Both the position numbers and the translations under genes were made by a program. A stretch of DNA of 64,000 nt, from the NCBI RefSeq assembly GCF_028769735.1, contig NC_088171.1, positions 60,564,216 to 60,628,215 of the forward strand. The letters are read 5' to 3'. The notes beneath the pieces were generated by a model. It was not told where the DNA came from, did not search any database, and saw only the letters and a program-made list of their open reading frames with translations. Origin of the DNA: Zonotrichia leucophrys gambelii (Eukaryota > Chordata > Aves > Passeriformes > Passerellidae). Shown in pieces: positions 1 through 12,049 of this stretch (position 1 is the first letter of the stretch; every line of letters starts with the position of its first letter).

Positions 1-156
1 ATGGAGTGCCCAGGTGCACAGGTCAGTGACAAAGGGGTACAGAGGGCACACAGGTGTAAGGCATGTAAGATGAAGGGTATAAAAGGTTGTACTGAAGAGT
101 AATAAAATACTAATGCTTGAATCAGTTTGGTGTCAGTTGTGCCTTCACCTCTGTCA
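1..156 (+). repeat. 3' part of a retroviral 5' LTR (R/U5 side), cut by the window start
   Basis: A TATAAAAG box at 78-85 is followed about 20 bases later by AATAAA at 101-106. A primer-binding-site-like sequence and a gag start lie downstream. The minus-strand LTR nearby has the same tight TATA/AATAAA spacing. The LTR 3' end is placed tentatively at the CA at 155-156. Most of U3 lies outside the window. Confidence 0.55.
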
Positions 157-167
157 TCTGGGGACCC

Positions 168-187
168 TGGTGTCATTCCAAGGTGAT
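168..187 (+). other. Putative tRNA primer-binding site (tRNA-Trp-like, diverged)
   Basis: The site begins with TGGTG and can be aligned, with gaps, to the tRNA-Trp-type site of avian retroviruses. It corresponds in position to the clearer site of the minus-strand element (4622-4641). Divergence is high, so the primer assignment is weak. Confidence 0.4.
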
Positions 188-325
188 TTCAGTAGATGAA
201 TGTGGAACTAAGAGCAGTAAGATAGTGGGGCCCAGCAGAACTGAGCCATGCGAGAGCCTGAAGAACCGAGTGGGAAACTTTCAAACAAGGACACTACCCC
301 CAGATGAGCAGCTCGGAATTTAGAA

Positions 326-2440
326 ATGGGGGCTCAGATATTGGCAGAGGAAGAGTCCATCTTGGATGTCCTGATGCAAATTCTACAGAGGAAAGGAAAA
401 AACTGTAAGGAAGGGTTGCTACACATTTTGATTTTTTGGTTTGGATGAAACAGCATAAGTATGAATGCATGGACTGTCTTATTTGTTGAAACATGGGCAG
501 AAGCAAAGCACTGTGGGATACAGCTGTGTTGGGGAATGAGATAGCTGCAGGGTTGCTTACATCTTGTGTGCAGTTTGGGATAACTTATTACAAATATAGG
601 ACAATAGAGGAGCAGTAGTTGCTGCTGTCACTCCCCCAGCTCCAGTTGTAGTTGCCACTCCAGCAGCTGACTCCCCTGCTGCAGCCATGACTCTTCTGTC
701 TCCTCCTCTCTCCATGACTGCTCCTTCTGTGAAGTGTCCTATCCTGATGGTATCACCTGGGAATTGCCCTCTTCCCCCAGATGCTGGTGTCAAAATTCCA
801 CGGTCTCAGGAAGTGGTTCTGGTCTAGCCTGGCCATGGTGGAGCTGCTGTGACCCCGCTGCCTGCACGAGTGCAGTGGCCCACAGAGGTTTTTGGGGCGG
901 TGGCCAGGAGCCTGTGCAGGCTGCCAGCTGCTGTGGCTCCCCTTGACAAGCCACCTCTGCTGCTGCATGAGCAGTGGAGAGATAACCAGGAGTTGCTTCT
1001 GTGCGCTGCTGCCACAGAGAGGGTGTGGACAGCCCTGAGGAGACTTAGTGGGGCTGTACCAGCCACATCCAATGGCTCCTGTCTGTGTTCTACAGCCAGA
1101 GAACTGCTGTGGTGAAGGCTACGCTGAGGCTGCAGATGGGCGAGCCCACTGCCTTCTGGCAAAAGCCGATGGTGAATCCTGCTCACAACCAGAGCGTGTT
1201 TTGATCAATTCATTGGAGTCAGCAGGGTTAAAGGAAGCAAGATGTCTGCCAACCACTCCTCTGCTGCAGGAAATACTTGCACCGGAGCCAGTGAAAGTTC
1301 TGGTAAGAGGGGCAGATCCAAAAAGATTTTGAGAAAAATTGTATGAACAAGCACAGGAGGTGAGGGAGTTAGACTTTGCGAATCAGATTCTAGCATGTCA
1401 CTTGATCTGAAATAATGGCAACAGCCTGGATGAGTGGGTGTGTGATCAAAGACTCAAGAAACATGGTAGCGTAGCATGGATTTATTTGTCATTTCGGTCA
1501 GTCTATGCTGCGAGGTATCTTTACTAACAAGTTAACCTCCTTTGATCGTTGGCAGATAGCACAGATTTGCTTCTCCCCATATCAGATGTTGGCTTTTGAG
1601 ACACAGTGGAGACAGTTAGTGCTTGAGGTCACCTCAAGTAATCTAAAACACTCTCAGGAGTGTTCTCCAAACTCTTACTTTGGAGCAGGTCTGCCCCAGC
1701 TCATGGGAGACCCTCCAAATAACACTCTGCAGCTCCGAGCCAGGCTGCACCCCTTAGTGCTACAGCAAGGAAAAGAGCTCCTGTCTGTTGCTATGCAGAA
1801 TGTGCTGGGTATGGGGTCTCCATGTCAGTCATAGACTATGATTAAACAGAAGCCTAGTAAGCCATATATCACATTTAGGCGATTTTATAGATCACCTTAG
1901 AGAGGCAATTGAGAAACAAATTGATAACACAGCAGCCCAAGAGACTTTGCTTTTACAACTGGCTCAGGATAATGCTAATACAGAGTGTAGGCAAGCCTTA
2001 ATGCCACTGCAGAATCCTGCTCTGGCAGGTATGATTGAGGCTTGCAGCAAAGTCAAGGCAACAAAATATCAAATGGAGCAGGTTACAAAACTGGTTACTG
2101 CAGCTGTGCAAGTCTCCAGAAGTTGTTTTCAATGTGGTCAAAGAGGGCATTTCAAGAGAAATTAATCAGCCTGGTGGCTTTTCGGTGCCCGGGAACAAGA
2201 GGGCGCACCCTGTCTGCACCCTGTCTGGCTGTGTGTATGCTGTGGAAGACGGGCACACTATGCCAAACAGTGCTATCCTAAGTTGGATAGCAAGGGCCAA
2301 GCCCTGCTCCCCAGAGGCTTGGGAATAGGTCCAGCTACCCCTTCCAAGCTTATGCCATGTACTCAGTGCCAGAACCAAGGGAAGTGCAGGACTGGGTATC
2401 ATCACACCTGCCACAGTCACCATAGGCAACAGCAAGGTAC
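326..2440 (+). pseudogene. gag: Degenerate retroviral gag (matrix, capsid, nucleocapsid)
   Basis: The matrix region starts at the ATG at 326, with glycine as the second residue (the usual myristoylation site), followed by a betaretrovirus-like N-terminal helix. Capsid-like sequence is readable around 1505-1700 and 1875-2060, in different frames. Nucleocapsid has two CX2CX4HX4C zinc knuckles in one frame. The first, from 2124, has a TAA stop at 2163 where the last cysteine is expected. The second, 2232-2273, keeps all four ligands. Several frameshifts and stops (for example after 450 and near 1335, 1830 and 1870) show a long-dead gene. The region 560-1330 is more diverged and is assigned to gag mainly by position. 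Confidence 0.7.
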
Positions 2441-3303
2441 ATGAAATACTGTTGGATGCTTTTGGACCTTGGGGATATGGGTGAAGTACATTACTGGTTA
2501 TTGATGTGGACTGTCTTGGGCAGATTTGTGCCATGGTGTGAACACTCATATTGTTCAACTGCTGTATATATGTATATGTTTATATAGACACATAATTTGA
2601 CAGGTGAATAATAATATAAGGAAGGAAACGAGCCACAGAATATTCCCATTTTCTTTTTGATTGCATTGTTCTTCTAAAATGTTTAATTACAAAAGGAGGC
2701 TTACACTTATGACTGATCCAAAGCATCTTTAATAAAACCCTGTATTTCAGTTAAAGGCAAGAGGAATCGGGAATTTGAATCACTATAATGCATTTGTAAA
2801 TATTTGATATTGGCAAGAGGCAGAATTAGATTATTTAGTCTCTTAAAAATAGACAGAAATAGGTCATTGGAGGAAACAGGAAAAGTGATGAAAGATAATA
2901 AGAAAGCTGTGGTGTCTCATTATGAAGCCCCTGTTGCTGATACCTTTTGCACCACAGGTACCTAGTGTAGAACCTCTTGAAAGAGAAGCTGGATGGTTCA
3001 GATCTACAGGCACTGTCAAGGTCTTGGGACCTAAATGGTCACTGACTCTAGATCTAATAGAAAATGTTGTTTAAAACTTGCATGAGGTTTTCACCCTTGC
3101 CCTTTACCCCCATCCACTGCCCCCCCCCCCACCCCCAAGTGAATACTGTTGATAGACTTAAGACAGGAGCTGATGTCACTATTATTTCAAAGACACAGTG
3201 GCCTTTTATTTGGCCCACAGTAATTTCTGCAGCAGTGGCAGGAGTTGGGGAAACAACTGACAGTTGCCGAGGTCCAGTGCTGTGGAAGTGTGGAAGGGGC
3301 TGA
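2440..3303 (+). pseudogene. pro: Degenerate protease region, possibly with dUTPase-like sequence upstream
   Basis: At about 3148-3230 the sequence shows the retroviral aspartic protease signature: a Thr-Gly-Ala-Asp stretch followed by a hydrophobic flap-side strand and a Trp-Pro pair. The reading frame is interrupted inside the Asp-Thr-Gly catalytic motif, so the active site cannot form. The stretch 2440-2560 weakly resembles the end of a gag-pro linker or dUTPase domain. The part between 2570 and 3060 is AT-rich and only partly readable. It contains an 11-base C run at 3120-3130. Confidence 0.55.
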
Positions 3304-3309
3304 CATTTT

Positions 3310-4500
3310 TTCTATTAAGGCACTCATACCTAATTGTTGAGCCAGTGCCAAAATTAGAGGGTCCCACCTTGTCTGTACTTCTGGGTTAGAAAAGGTCCAT
3401 TGCCTAACAGGGTATCAACTCCCACAGTGTGACAAGGGTCCTGCTGAATTAATTGCATGTAATTCAAAGCTATTTGTTTGGTTAATTGTCTCCAGATATT
3501 TTGAAATATACTATATTGTACTGGCTGAAAGCAAATTGTGGCAAGATGCATGATATCATAGGGAGCAAGCACACCAGCATTAATAACACAAATTATTGCA
3601 TTAATTCTGGAGAATTAATACCATACTTAGCCACCTTTGTTTGGGGGTCTTGCACAACCTACCATGCAAAAACTTGATGACAATCACTTTTTCCTGAATT
3701 AGGAACCACTTTGAAAACAGGAGAAGTCAGGCTCATTACAAGCAACATTCACATTGACATTCTGCATTTCCAACATTTTTGGTGGACATATTTTTTCTAA
3801 TAAATCCCAATCCCCCACTTCGGCTGCCTTCTTTTTAATGTGCTCCCAAAATTGTAAAGGGTGTCAGGAAGTCACTTGATAGAGGGGTAAAGTCCAGGGA
3901 GCAGCAGGCTTAGATCTATTATGGGGGTTGCAACAGAGATTCATGCACTAGTTTCAAGTTTTCTTGTCACTGGCATTTCATCATCCTCACTATAACTATC
4001 AGGTAGGGGAAGATGTAGCATTGATGGTGTCATTTGTTTGTGCAGGGTGGGGGAAGGCAATGGGCAGACAGTTCAGTTTGCTGCTCTTTTAAAGTCATTT
4101 CAGCCAACTGCTGTGCAGGAGTAGCGTATTTTGAGCTGGCACTTAATTCAGGTAACTGCTGCACAGAGGAGGGATATCAGACTTAACATTGGGTGGTTTT
4201 GTTTTGGTTTTTTTTTTTTTTTCTCCAATTCTCCTCCCACTCCCTGCTTTCTCCTGTCCTGCTCCATTCTCCATTCTTTCAAAGTCTCCAGGTGGTAGCC
4301 AGCTCAGCAGCCATCTTGTTCCCCTTTGCCAACACATCCCAAAGTCTTGTGACCTGGTCCACAGTAGCATACTATGAAGAGCAGAATCAGTAGTCTCAAT
4401 ATCTTTTTCTCTTCAACAAAGCCTTCCAAGTAGACAAAACAGTCTATTTTCAATGGATAGGTGAAGAATATGGAGAATAGGTTGTTCCCCATAATGTCCA
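3310..4500 (-). pseudogene. gag: Degenerate gag of the minus-strand provirus
   Basis: Reading the minus strand from 4.5 kb down to 3.31 kb gives a gag-like order: a matrix-side stretch, a basic and proline-containing linker (4143-4370, with a lysine run from the T tract on the plus strand), then capsid-like sequence at 3354-3720. The capsid part shares residue spacing with the capsid of the plus-strand element, so the two are related but clearly diverged. In-frame stops and frameshifts occur throughout. The element stops abruptly near 3310, next to the protease region of the plus-strand element. No nucleocapsid, pol or 3' LTR of this copy is present. Confidence 0.6.
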
Positions 4501-4621
4501 CAGTGGCTCACCTGTATCCCAGGTGTCAAAATCAGTCTGGTCTGGACTGCCAGTGTCTCTGCTGCTGTTCTCAAAGCTACACTGGGCCCCGTCTCTTGCT
4601 GTGGACCCCACAGCTCAATCA

Positions 4622-4641
4622 CATTTAGGTCGGGATCACCA
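4622..4641 (-). other. Primer-binding site, tRNA-Trp-like, of the minus-strand provirus
   Basis: On the minus strand the sequence begins TGGTGATCCCGAC, one mismatch from the start of the tRNA-Trp site used by avian alpharetroviruses. It lies 7 bases downstream of the proposed LTR end. Confidence 0.6.
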
Positions 4642-4648
4642 GAGTCAC

Positions 4649-5093
4649 TGTTGAGACAGTCACAATACGCAGAACACCATGCATTTCAGAAGGCTTCTCT
4701 GTTTATTTTAACAGTATGCTGTCTTTTATACCTTTCCAGAAGGTTTATACTTATTCATTGGTCACAACAAATCAACACAGTTCTCATCGGTGGTCTCCAG
4801 AGTGCTCTCCACCGCTGTTTGCAGCTAATGTCCAATTGCAGGCCCCCCTTGCTTATCTTCTTTACTTCTTGGTTTCCATGTTGATGACCCTGGTAGAATT
4901 CCTTTCAGGGTTAAACACAACTCTTATCAGCCTCTTTTTCAACCAAGTCTTCTAGCTTGCAGACCAGCTATCAGCCCCTTCCACACAGTATCTCTGAGTC
5001 TTGTTAATCCTGATGGGCAGGTAGCTACAATCTGTCCTTATGTAGTCTCATTTGAGGGCATGTGATTGTTTGACTCAAGGGTGTACAGCAACA
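4649..5093 (-). repeat. LTR (about 445 bp) of the minus-strand provirus
   Basis: Read on the minus strand, the LTR starts with TGTTG at 5093 and ends with CAACA at 4649, a perfect 5-bp terminal inverted repeat of the usual TG...CA form. Inside are a CCAAT box (ATTGG on the plus strand at 4757-4761), a TATAAAAG box (4723-4730 on the complement) and an AATAAA signal (4702-4707 on the complement), in that order. The primer-binding site follows at 4641. The plus-strand pol remnant resumes within a few bases of 5093, which supports this edge as a real insertion boundary. Confidence 0.7.
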
Positions 5094-5430
5094 CGCTCCC
5101 TGGAAGTCTCTGGGAATGGAAGTCTTAGACGAAAGTGTTGAACTGCAGATGGTGATGATTCTGCATTTTATACAAATATTGACTGACTTGCAAAAATTGC
5201 TTAGTACAATTAATTGGATCAGGCCATTATTGGCATTACTGAATGTGCTGTTGGCACCACTTTTTGATGTATTAAAGGTGATCCCTCCTTGTAATCTTCC
5301 AGGAGCTTATCCCCAGCAGTTCTTGATGCATTAGAGCTGGTAGAATTAGCAGTGCAAGGGAGACAGCAGAAACATGTGGGTGATGGGAACATATAGACTC
5401 TATCTTAGCCTTGCATGTTACTTTATGAAG
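5094..5430 (+). pseudogene. pol: Reverse transcriptase thumb/connection remnant (pol)
   Basis: Around 5170-5290 the translation carries the Leu-Gln-Lys-Leu-Leu ... Ile-Asn-Trp-Ile-Arg-Pro signature that marks the thumb of betaretroviral RT, followed by a Pro-Leu-Phe-Asp-Val-Leu-Lys match. After a frameshift near 5275, a further connection-domain stretch (about 5330-5420) is readable. The fingers and palm with the catalytic aspartates are missing. They would lie where the minus-strand provirus sits. Strand and order fit the plus-strand element. Confidence 0.65.
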
Positions 5431-7559
5431 TTGAGTAGTGATTGATGTGATTAAAGTTGTATAGCTATTGATAGAACTGTATAGCTGTTGATTTTGTTAC
5501 TGTCCTGATATATGGCCTTTAGCTTATTCTTGTGTGTTGTTTTATAAATTTGTACAGTGATAGACCTTTTCAATATTCTATAAGTATAGAGATTTTGATA
5601 GAGGGTGGGAGAAATTAACAGCTTTTCTCAGCTGTCCCACCTCAGCATAGGGGACTTCTTCAAGACCTGGTTTATTTCAGCTGACCCAACAGGTAGATAC
5701 TCTTGGCTGCCCCAAGAGTACAATTTCATTTTGTACAAGTTAGAGGCGGTGAGAGGGCAGAAGTATTTTCTTAGAGGAACAGTCAGGTGCTGGAGAAACA
5801 AGACTGATGGCAAGTATTAACAGTAAAGATAAATCCAAGGCAAGGTGCCAAGCATTACACAATTTGCATTTTGATAGCCCTGTCCCAAAGGCCATCCCAG
5901 TTCCCATATATCCTGCTATGCTGGGGCTAGTCACATGCACTTTTTCCCTTACCACACACACACACAGTGCATAGAGTTATAGAGTTTTGGCCAGTTAATA
6001 TTTTATGTATGTTTGCATATGTTGTCCAAAATAAAATCCCCAGGAGGAGATCAAAATTTTGGTTGGGAAGCTTCCAATCTGAAGTAGAGATAAAAAATGC
6101 TAAGAAACTGGCAAATTGAAAGCATTCCAGGTTTATCTATGCCTCAGGCTAATATTTAAGAGAGTGGGCATAAGTGTTGATACCCTTCAAGACCAGGTAT
6201 GTGCATTAAACAGCTTATTCTAGTAGGTGGCTGTGCAGGACCTTTAGGTTGGGCAGGATCTGTAGTTTGCTTTTAAAAGGGCGTGTTATACCTTTAGAGA
6301 AGAATGAAGAGTTCTTACTGCATTTAATTTTGAGGTCCTGAAATATTATCTGTCCCTAACAACCCTGGTGCTAGGCAACTTCTTCATACTTGCCTCCTGA
6401 TAATGAATCATTCTCACCTGAGGAGACAGAAAACAATCCTTTGTTGTCGTTCTTAACAAGATCAGTCATACTTTTCTTGCTGGTTATCAAATTCAAACGT
6501 TCTCTCTTTGCAACTGATTTACAGGCTAAACAAGCACACGGAATACACAGCAAATATAAAAGAAAATGAGCAAATGAATCATCCTGTCACTCTATTTAGA
6601 GTGGAGCCCTTCAAAAAACAGAACAAGACTTAAGTGTGCAGTAAAGCTATTACAACAAGCATTACTCACACACATCTACTGAATTATATGTTTGTATTAT
6701 CACAGTACTTCAGTAAGCCCTAGCCATGAACCATGAGAAGCCACTTCAATCGGAGTGATATAAATGAAAAAAAAAATTACTCTTCTCCAAGGCAATTACT
6801 CTGAGAAACGTTTCAGATGTAGAGTGCAACAAGTGCTTACAAGCAGCTTCCCCACAGCTTAAATTACAGGAGTACAATTTGCTGTACTTACAGAATGATG
6901 TTAACCCAGTGTTTGCAAGTCAAATTATGAGAATGGTGAGGAATTCGATTATGGTATTGACAGAAAGCCATGTGTCACTGAGCCAACCTGCAATAATTTC
7001 TGATCATTCTATATCTAAAAAGCTAAGTCTCTTCTGGTCTTGCAAGTCAAATTATTTAATTGTGTTGAAGTAACATGTCTTTGTCTCACATCCCAGAAGA
7101 TGGCAGCAGTCCCACAGTATTTTATTTATTTAGAGATGCAGTTGCTCTCAAGACTTTCTTACAGTTTTCTCTGTTTAACCACTAAAGTAAATATTCCTAG
7201 TCATCATTTTGCTGTTAACGTGAAGTTTGTACCTTGCAATTTACCACCTATTCATGGTAGAGGGTTAAAAATTATTTTAAATGAGACTAAAATGATACTG
7301 AACTCACTTGTATTAAAACACCTTATTAACAAGCTTCTATAAAGACACATGTAAGGGCTTAAAGAGCACATTACCAGCCTCAAACACTGTTAAGGTCACA
7401 GAAAGACTTTGCCAGGAGATAAGTGACTATAGAGCATTAATTCAGTCCTGGCAGAGGTGCGATTTGGCTAATGCATCCAGGTAGAAATTCCCACTGCAAA
7501 TAAATGGGTAAAGAAGTGCTCATACACATATCACCAGTCAAAAAAAGATCTGTGGGATG
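5431..7559. other. Non-coding stretch, possible retroviral remnant at its start
   Basis: No gene is recognised. The first 800 bases may contain further pol remnants of the plus-strand provirus, but I could not match RNase H or integrase motifs. The rest is AT-rich single-copy-like DNA. The ORFs here are short and have no recognisable domain. A short (CA)7 run lies at 5952-5966. Confidence 0.5.
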
Positions 7560-8312
7560 GATGGCATCTGTGACCCCTGAAGCCTCTCTCTAAATTTGCT
7601 TTTGTGGATACCTGGAACTTGGTCTGTAAATTAAGCCACCATGATGGGATAAGAGATCTTTGAGATAAGATAAAGGTGGTCCATATGTCATCTCAGACCT
7701 ACGGGGGGTTAGCAGAGCTGGAGGAGATACACAAAGCTGGGGAAGCAGAATGTGTCACTGAAAATGGATGCAGAGAATACAGAATTTATGGGCCACAAGA
7801 AAAGGCAACCAGAAACCATGCTGAAATCAGCTCAGGCTGGATAAAAGGCAATTCTGGCAGAGAGAGAGTGCAAACACTGACTCAACAACCCACCAACTCA
7901 AAAAAGCCACCAAACCAAAAGAAAATAAAGACTGAGAATGGACTAATCAGCAATAGAAGTGAGGGACTCATTGAACCAATACAATAAGAAAGCTGTGTAG
8001 TCAATGAGCATTAAATCCTTTTTTGCTAAAATGTGTAAATAGTGAAAAGCTTTTAACAACCTGGGGACCCTCACCACTGAGAAGGCAAGGAGAGGAAGGA
8101 CTAATGGGATGCAGTTAGATCCCATGGGTGATGACTGTCTTCTGCTTGATCATTTCCTCCCTCCCTCCCCTTCCTGTCTTTTCTATTTCTTTCTATCTCT
8201 CTACCTCACACTTACTTTTAAATAAAACCTGTATTACTGGCTTGGACACATGGTCTTGACTGAACCTTAATTCAGGCAGATACATCTCTCGCTAACTGGA
8301 CCACAACAACAT
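7560..8312 (+). mobile_element. LTR-like retroelement fragment
   Basis: The block contains a promoter-like ATAAAAGG at 841-848 of the 7-kb segment (7841-7848), an AATAAA at 7924-7929, a pyrimidine-rich stretch at 8155-8210, a second AATAAA at 8221-8226, and an end in CAACA near 8308. The order resembles avian ERVL-type LTRs. No terminal repeat at the left edge or target duplication was identified. The open frame at 7676-7987 lies inside this block and is not a gene. Confidence 0.4.
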
Positions 8313-11300
8313 GCAACACTATTGATTTAGTGTTTACTGACACTGAGGAGATATTAAAAAATACAGAAATATCTGTGCTTATCTTCAATATTACAGTCTG
8401 TTTCTCCTGCTCTTCCAAAGAGGTTTAACAGAAGCCTGAAAGAATTTTGAACAGCTAATTAAAAAAAAAAAAAAAAACAAATAAATAAACCCACAAGATA
8501 TTTTCTGAGATTTGCAGTGAAAATTCATCAATTCATTCAACAAAGCTGGTTGTTTATTTTTGTTTAAAAAGGAGTAATTTAGACAATAGCTACACTGCAG
8601 CACTTTTCATTAATTCAATTGACACTTTTCATTCCAGAAAGAAAGAAAAAAAGATGTTCATACAATATATGACCTGTAACTGAATTTCATCAGTGCTAAA
8701 TGACACACTCAATGCTACAGAAGGAAAGTGAAATCTCAAGACAGTCTTGAGTCCTGAAATATCTTGCTAACAGGCCAGACTGGCAACAGAAGATAGTTAA
8801 GCCCAGGACTACAAATGCATTTTTGGTTAGAGACTAGAACTGCAACTGCTAACTTTATATTCTTTTCATCAAATTTAGGCCTATATTTTAGGATCTCTGA
8901 AAATCTCTTTCTTTGAGAATCTTTTATAAGGAATCCTCAGAACATCTTGGAATTTTCAAGGCACAAATGCTATACTGAGAAAGACTCCTAGCTTACTCTG
9001 AAAATTATGTGTAAAAATTAAATAAAACAGAAAAAGTGAAGAAAAAGGTGGAAACTGACAACTTAAATGACTGAAAACTCAGTCCTTACTAACTACCAAC
9101 TATTAAAAAATTAGGTAGTAATACTTGCCATTTTAAGTGTGCAAATATGGTTTCTTGCAATGTTTCCCTAATAGAAACCAAATATTTTAGAGCTTAGATT
9201 TACAGGTTTCAAATATATTTCAACTATTTAAGGACACTCCTGGCCTAAATAAGTGTAGAGAAACGTTTGAAAAACATGTGTCAAACATAGTTTTAGAAAA
9301 TGGTCCAAGACAACCTGTAATGTTCTGGCATGACAGAATTTTTTGGCAACTTGTTACATTAGGTACTTGATGACAGTTTTGAAAAGCTTCAACTTGGAAA
9401 TGAATGAAACAACCTGAATTCTTTTTTAGGACTGAATCCATAACTATGAATTTTATGGTATTTATCTCAGTCTCCCTTGACTTTTCTTAATTTTGAGAAT
9501 TTGAATTGACGACGAAACAACCAATCAGAATCTAACACACCTTAATGTTTGCTTCCAGTTTCTCCCTTCATTTCGTAACTTCCCATAACACTTTCTAGCA
9601 CACCTTTTGGAATCCTTGTTCCTAAAATCTTACTTTTGAATTTTTTAATGCACTTCATATTAATTTTAAGAATTTTCCTTTCACTCCTAATCACTGCTGA
9701 ATTACTAAGGCAAATGCAAAAGATGAGTGAGAAGAAGAAAAGGAGGACATCATCTCCTATTAATTGCTGAGATTGATACAACTATATTAGTAGAAGTTAT
9801 TAATGTTTATTGGGAAAATACATGACAGCCATCTTCAAGTTATTTCATGCAAAATATACAAATATTTTGATACTTTGCAATCAAACAGAAAATTTTCTGA
9901 ACCTCTCAGTGAAATCACCTAGCATTAGAGAAATATTATTCTCTAGACAGAAATATTTGGCAGTCAGACTATAGCTATCTTCCTCATCCCTTAGAAATGC
10001 TGACATCCTGTTACAATAAAGTTTTACTTCACTATTTGGGACGATTAAGAGATCATAATGAGGAGGCTTAATATGAAATATCTCTATGAGCTAAATTAAA
10101 CTAAAAGTCACACAAAAGGACTTACTGTGTCCTAATTACTCTAACATTAATTCCATAATAAAAGTACCTTGCAAGTGATTTATCTACAAGATAATAGGGT
10201 AATGCTTCTACTTTGAATCATAAGGACACAACAGGGACGAAGATCAACTTTAATAGTTAAAATGTTAATTTTAACACATGAAGGTTATTATACTATAAAC
10301 AATCACAGGTATTATGAGACTAATTGCAAGCTAGTACTGCATGCATCTGTTCCAGCCTTTACTCCTCCAAGTAAATAAAAAAATTTAAACCATCCTGAAT
10401 TGATTGGCAGAGAACAACCCACTGCCCCACCTTATTTTAGTTGTTGATAGGCTGCATTCCGTGCCACACACAGAAACAGAGAACTGTTCTGAATACATGG
10501 TCTCCAAAACACAAATATCCCATAATGAAACAGTACATATTTCAGCATAACTGCAAAGTTCATCACTTATGTTACACTTTTTTCCCCAAACACTGATAAA
10601 ATATTTAAGCAGCAGAAGTCAGAAAACTGATATCTGCAGGGTGTCATGAGAAACACACTCACTCAGTAATTTCTTATTTATAATTACTATTGGGAATTGT
10701 CACTTAATCAGCCCTAAATTCATTAGTGCCACGTTGATTATCCTGCTGGATAATCGATCAAGATGCCATGCAGTACTAAGTTAAATGCCTCACAAGAAAA
10801 AGTCTGCTACAAAAATATCACCTTTCACAAATCAAAAATATTACCTTTATCAACCAAACTTGCAGCCTCATCAAGAAGTGGCTCCACAAGCATCCATTCT
10901 ATCACTTTGCCCAGGACCAATATCACAGCTGATGGATTAATCACTTTTTGTATTATCTTATTCACTCTTATTGACTCTGGTGCAGTGAGTGCTAGCTTCC
11001 TGCCAGCTCAGGGAGCTTCTTGGCCAGCTGCTGGATGAAGCTCTTCTGGACTGCTGGCTTAAACTCCCTGTCTTTATTCATCTCCCTATTCTGAACAGCA
11101 GTTTAGTTACAACATGTTTACTTGCCATTCTTCAAAAGAAATACATCTTCTGTTTGCTTTTTCCTAACTGCAGAATATAAACATAAACTAATGGAAAGCC
11201 AAACTTTTGAATTGTTCCTGCAAACACAATACCTACGTAAAAATGAGCCAATACTACTGGTACGTCACACTATTCTTTAAACATTTTTTGCATTGTCCAT

Positions 11301-12049
11301 AGTACTTCTTAAATGTGGGGGGTTTTGCTTATTGAGACTAGGGTAACTGTTACTTAGTGTGCACTGCAATTTGCCATGAGGGTTTGGGCCATACAAATGC
11401 CAAACATGATGGCAATGCCTAGAGATGAACCAAGGGTATCATGGCTGTGCCAGTGCAGAAAAGCAGCTGAATGTCTGCTCTGCTCACACCAGGTACATGA
11501 TACCTGATGTGTGTGCCTACAATAAATACACACATGCCTAAGGACTGAGCTGTCTTGGCTTCTGTGCATTGAATTTTAGATAACTTTGTTCTGGAAACTG
11601 AATATTTTATTTGCAACATATCTGCAAAAATTAGTGTTGAAATTCTGACCCCAGGACAGCATTTCTCCAGACTGTTGCACCCTGTACCAGCTGTTACTAA
11701 TCTCACTGTTTCTGCCCCTGGATTTAATTCCTTATTTACATCAATGGTTTTAGTGTTGATTTAAACTTCACTGAATTTTTAAATAATTTCTTCACTTCCC
11801 CCTCCTCCCTCCCCAATTTTTTAAGTTAAAGCACTAAAGAAAGTCCTAAAAGCCTAAGAAGAAAAGAAATGCTTCATTACTAGCAGCATTATTTTTTATG
11901 GGAAGACAGTGAATCTGCTTGCAGATTCAGGCAAGAAAACCCTGCTCCATGGGGTCTCTTGAGAAAAATGGCAAGTGGTCAGTGATGACTGAGGAGCAGA
12001 GCTTGGACACAAAGTCTAGAATTGCCAGTGCATATATATTCATTCATGC
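8313..12049. other. AT-rich intergenic spacer, nothing recognised
   Basis: No exon, RNA gene or repeat family is recognised. There is an A tract at about 8460-8477 and general AT richness. Confidence 0.6.

Larger units (their letters stand above)
1..5500. mobile_element. Composite of two nested, decayed endogenous retroviruses
   Basis: The block contains a plus-strand provirus (LTR end, primer-binding site, gag, protease region, RT remnant) interrupted between about 3.31 and 5.09 kb by a second provirus on the minus strand (LTR, primer-binding site, gag). Plus-strand order is gag, protease, then a jump to the RT thumb region after 5.1 kb, which suggests that the minus-strand element landed in pol, with loss of the N-terminal part of RT. 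Every reading frame is broken by stops and frameshifts, so neither copy is coding-competent. No env and no 3' LTR were recognised for either element. Gag and RT look alpha/betaretrovirus-like. The outer boundary near 5.4-6.3 kb is uncertain. Confidence 0.75.

Noticed and set aside
128..145. tRNA-Leu-like primer-binding site (TGGTGTCAG start) in the first provirus
   Set aside because: It matches only over its first nine bases. Alignment with the minus-strand element places the primer site at the later TGG at 168.
7676..7987. 103-codon open frame
   Set aside because: It falls inside an LTR-like block and resembles no known protein.
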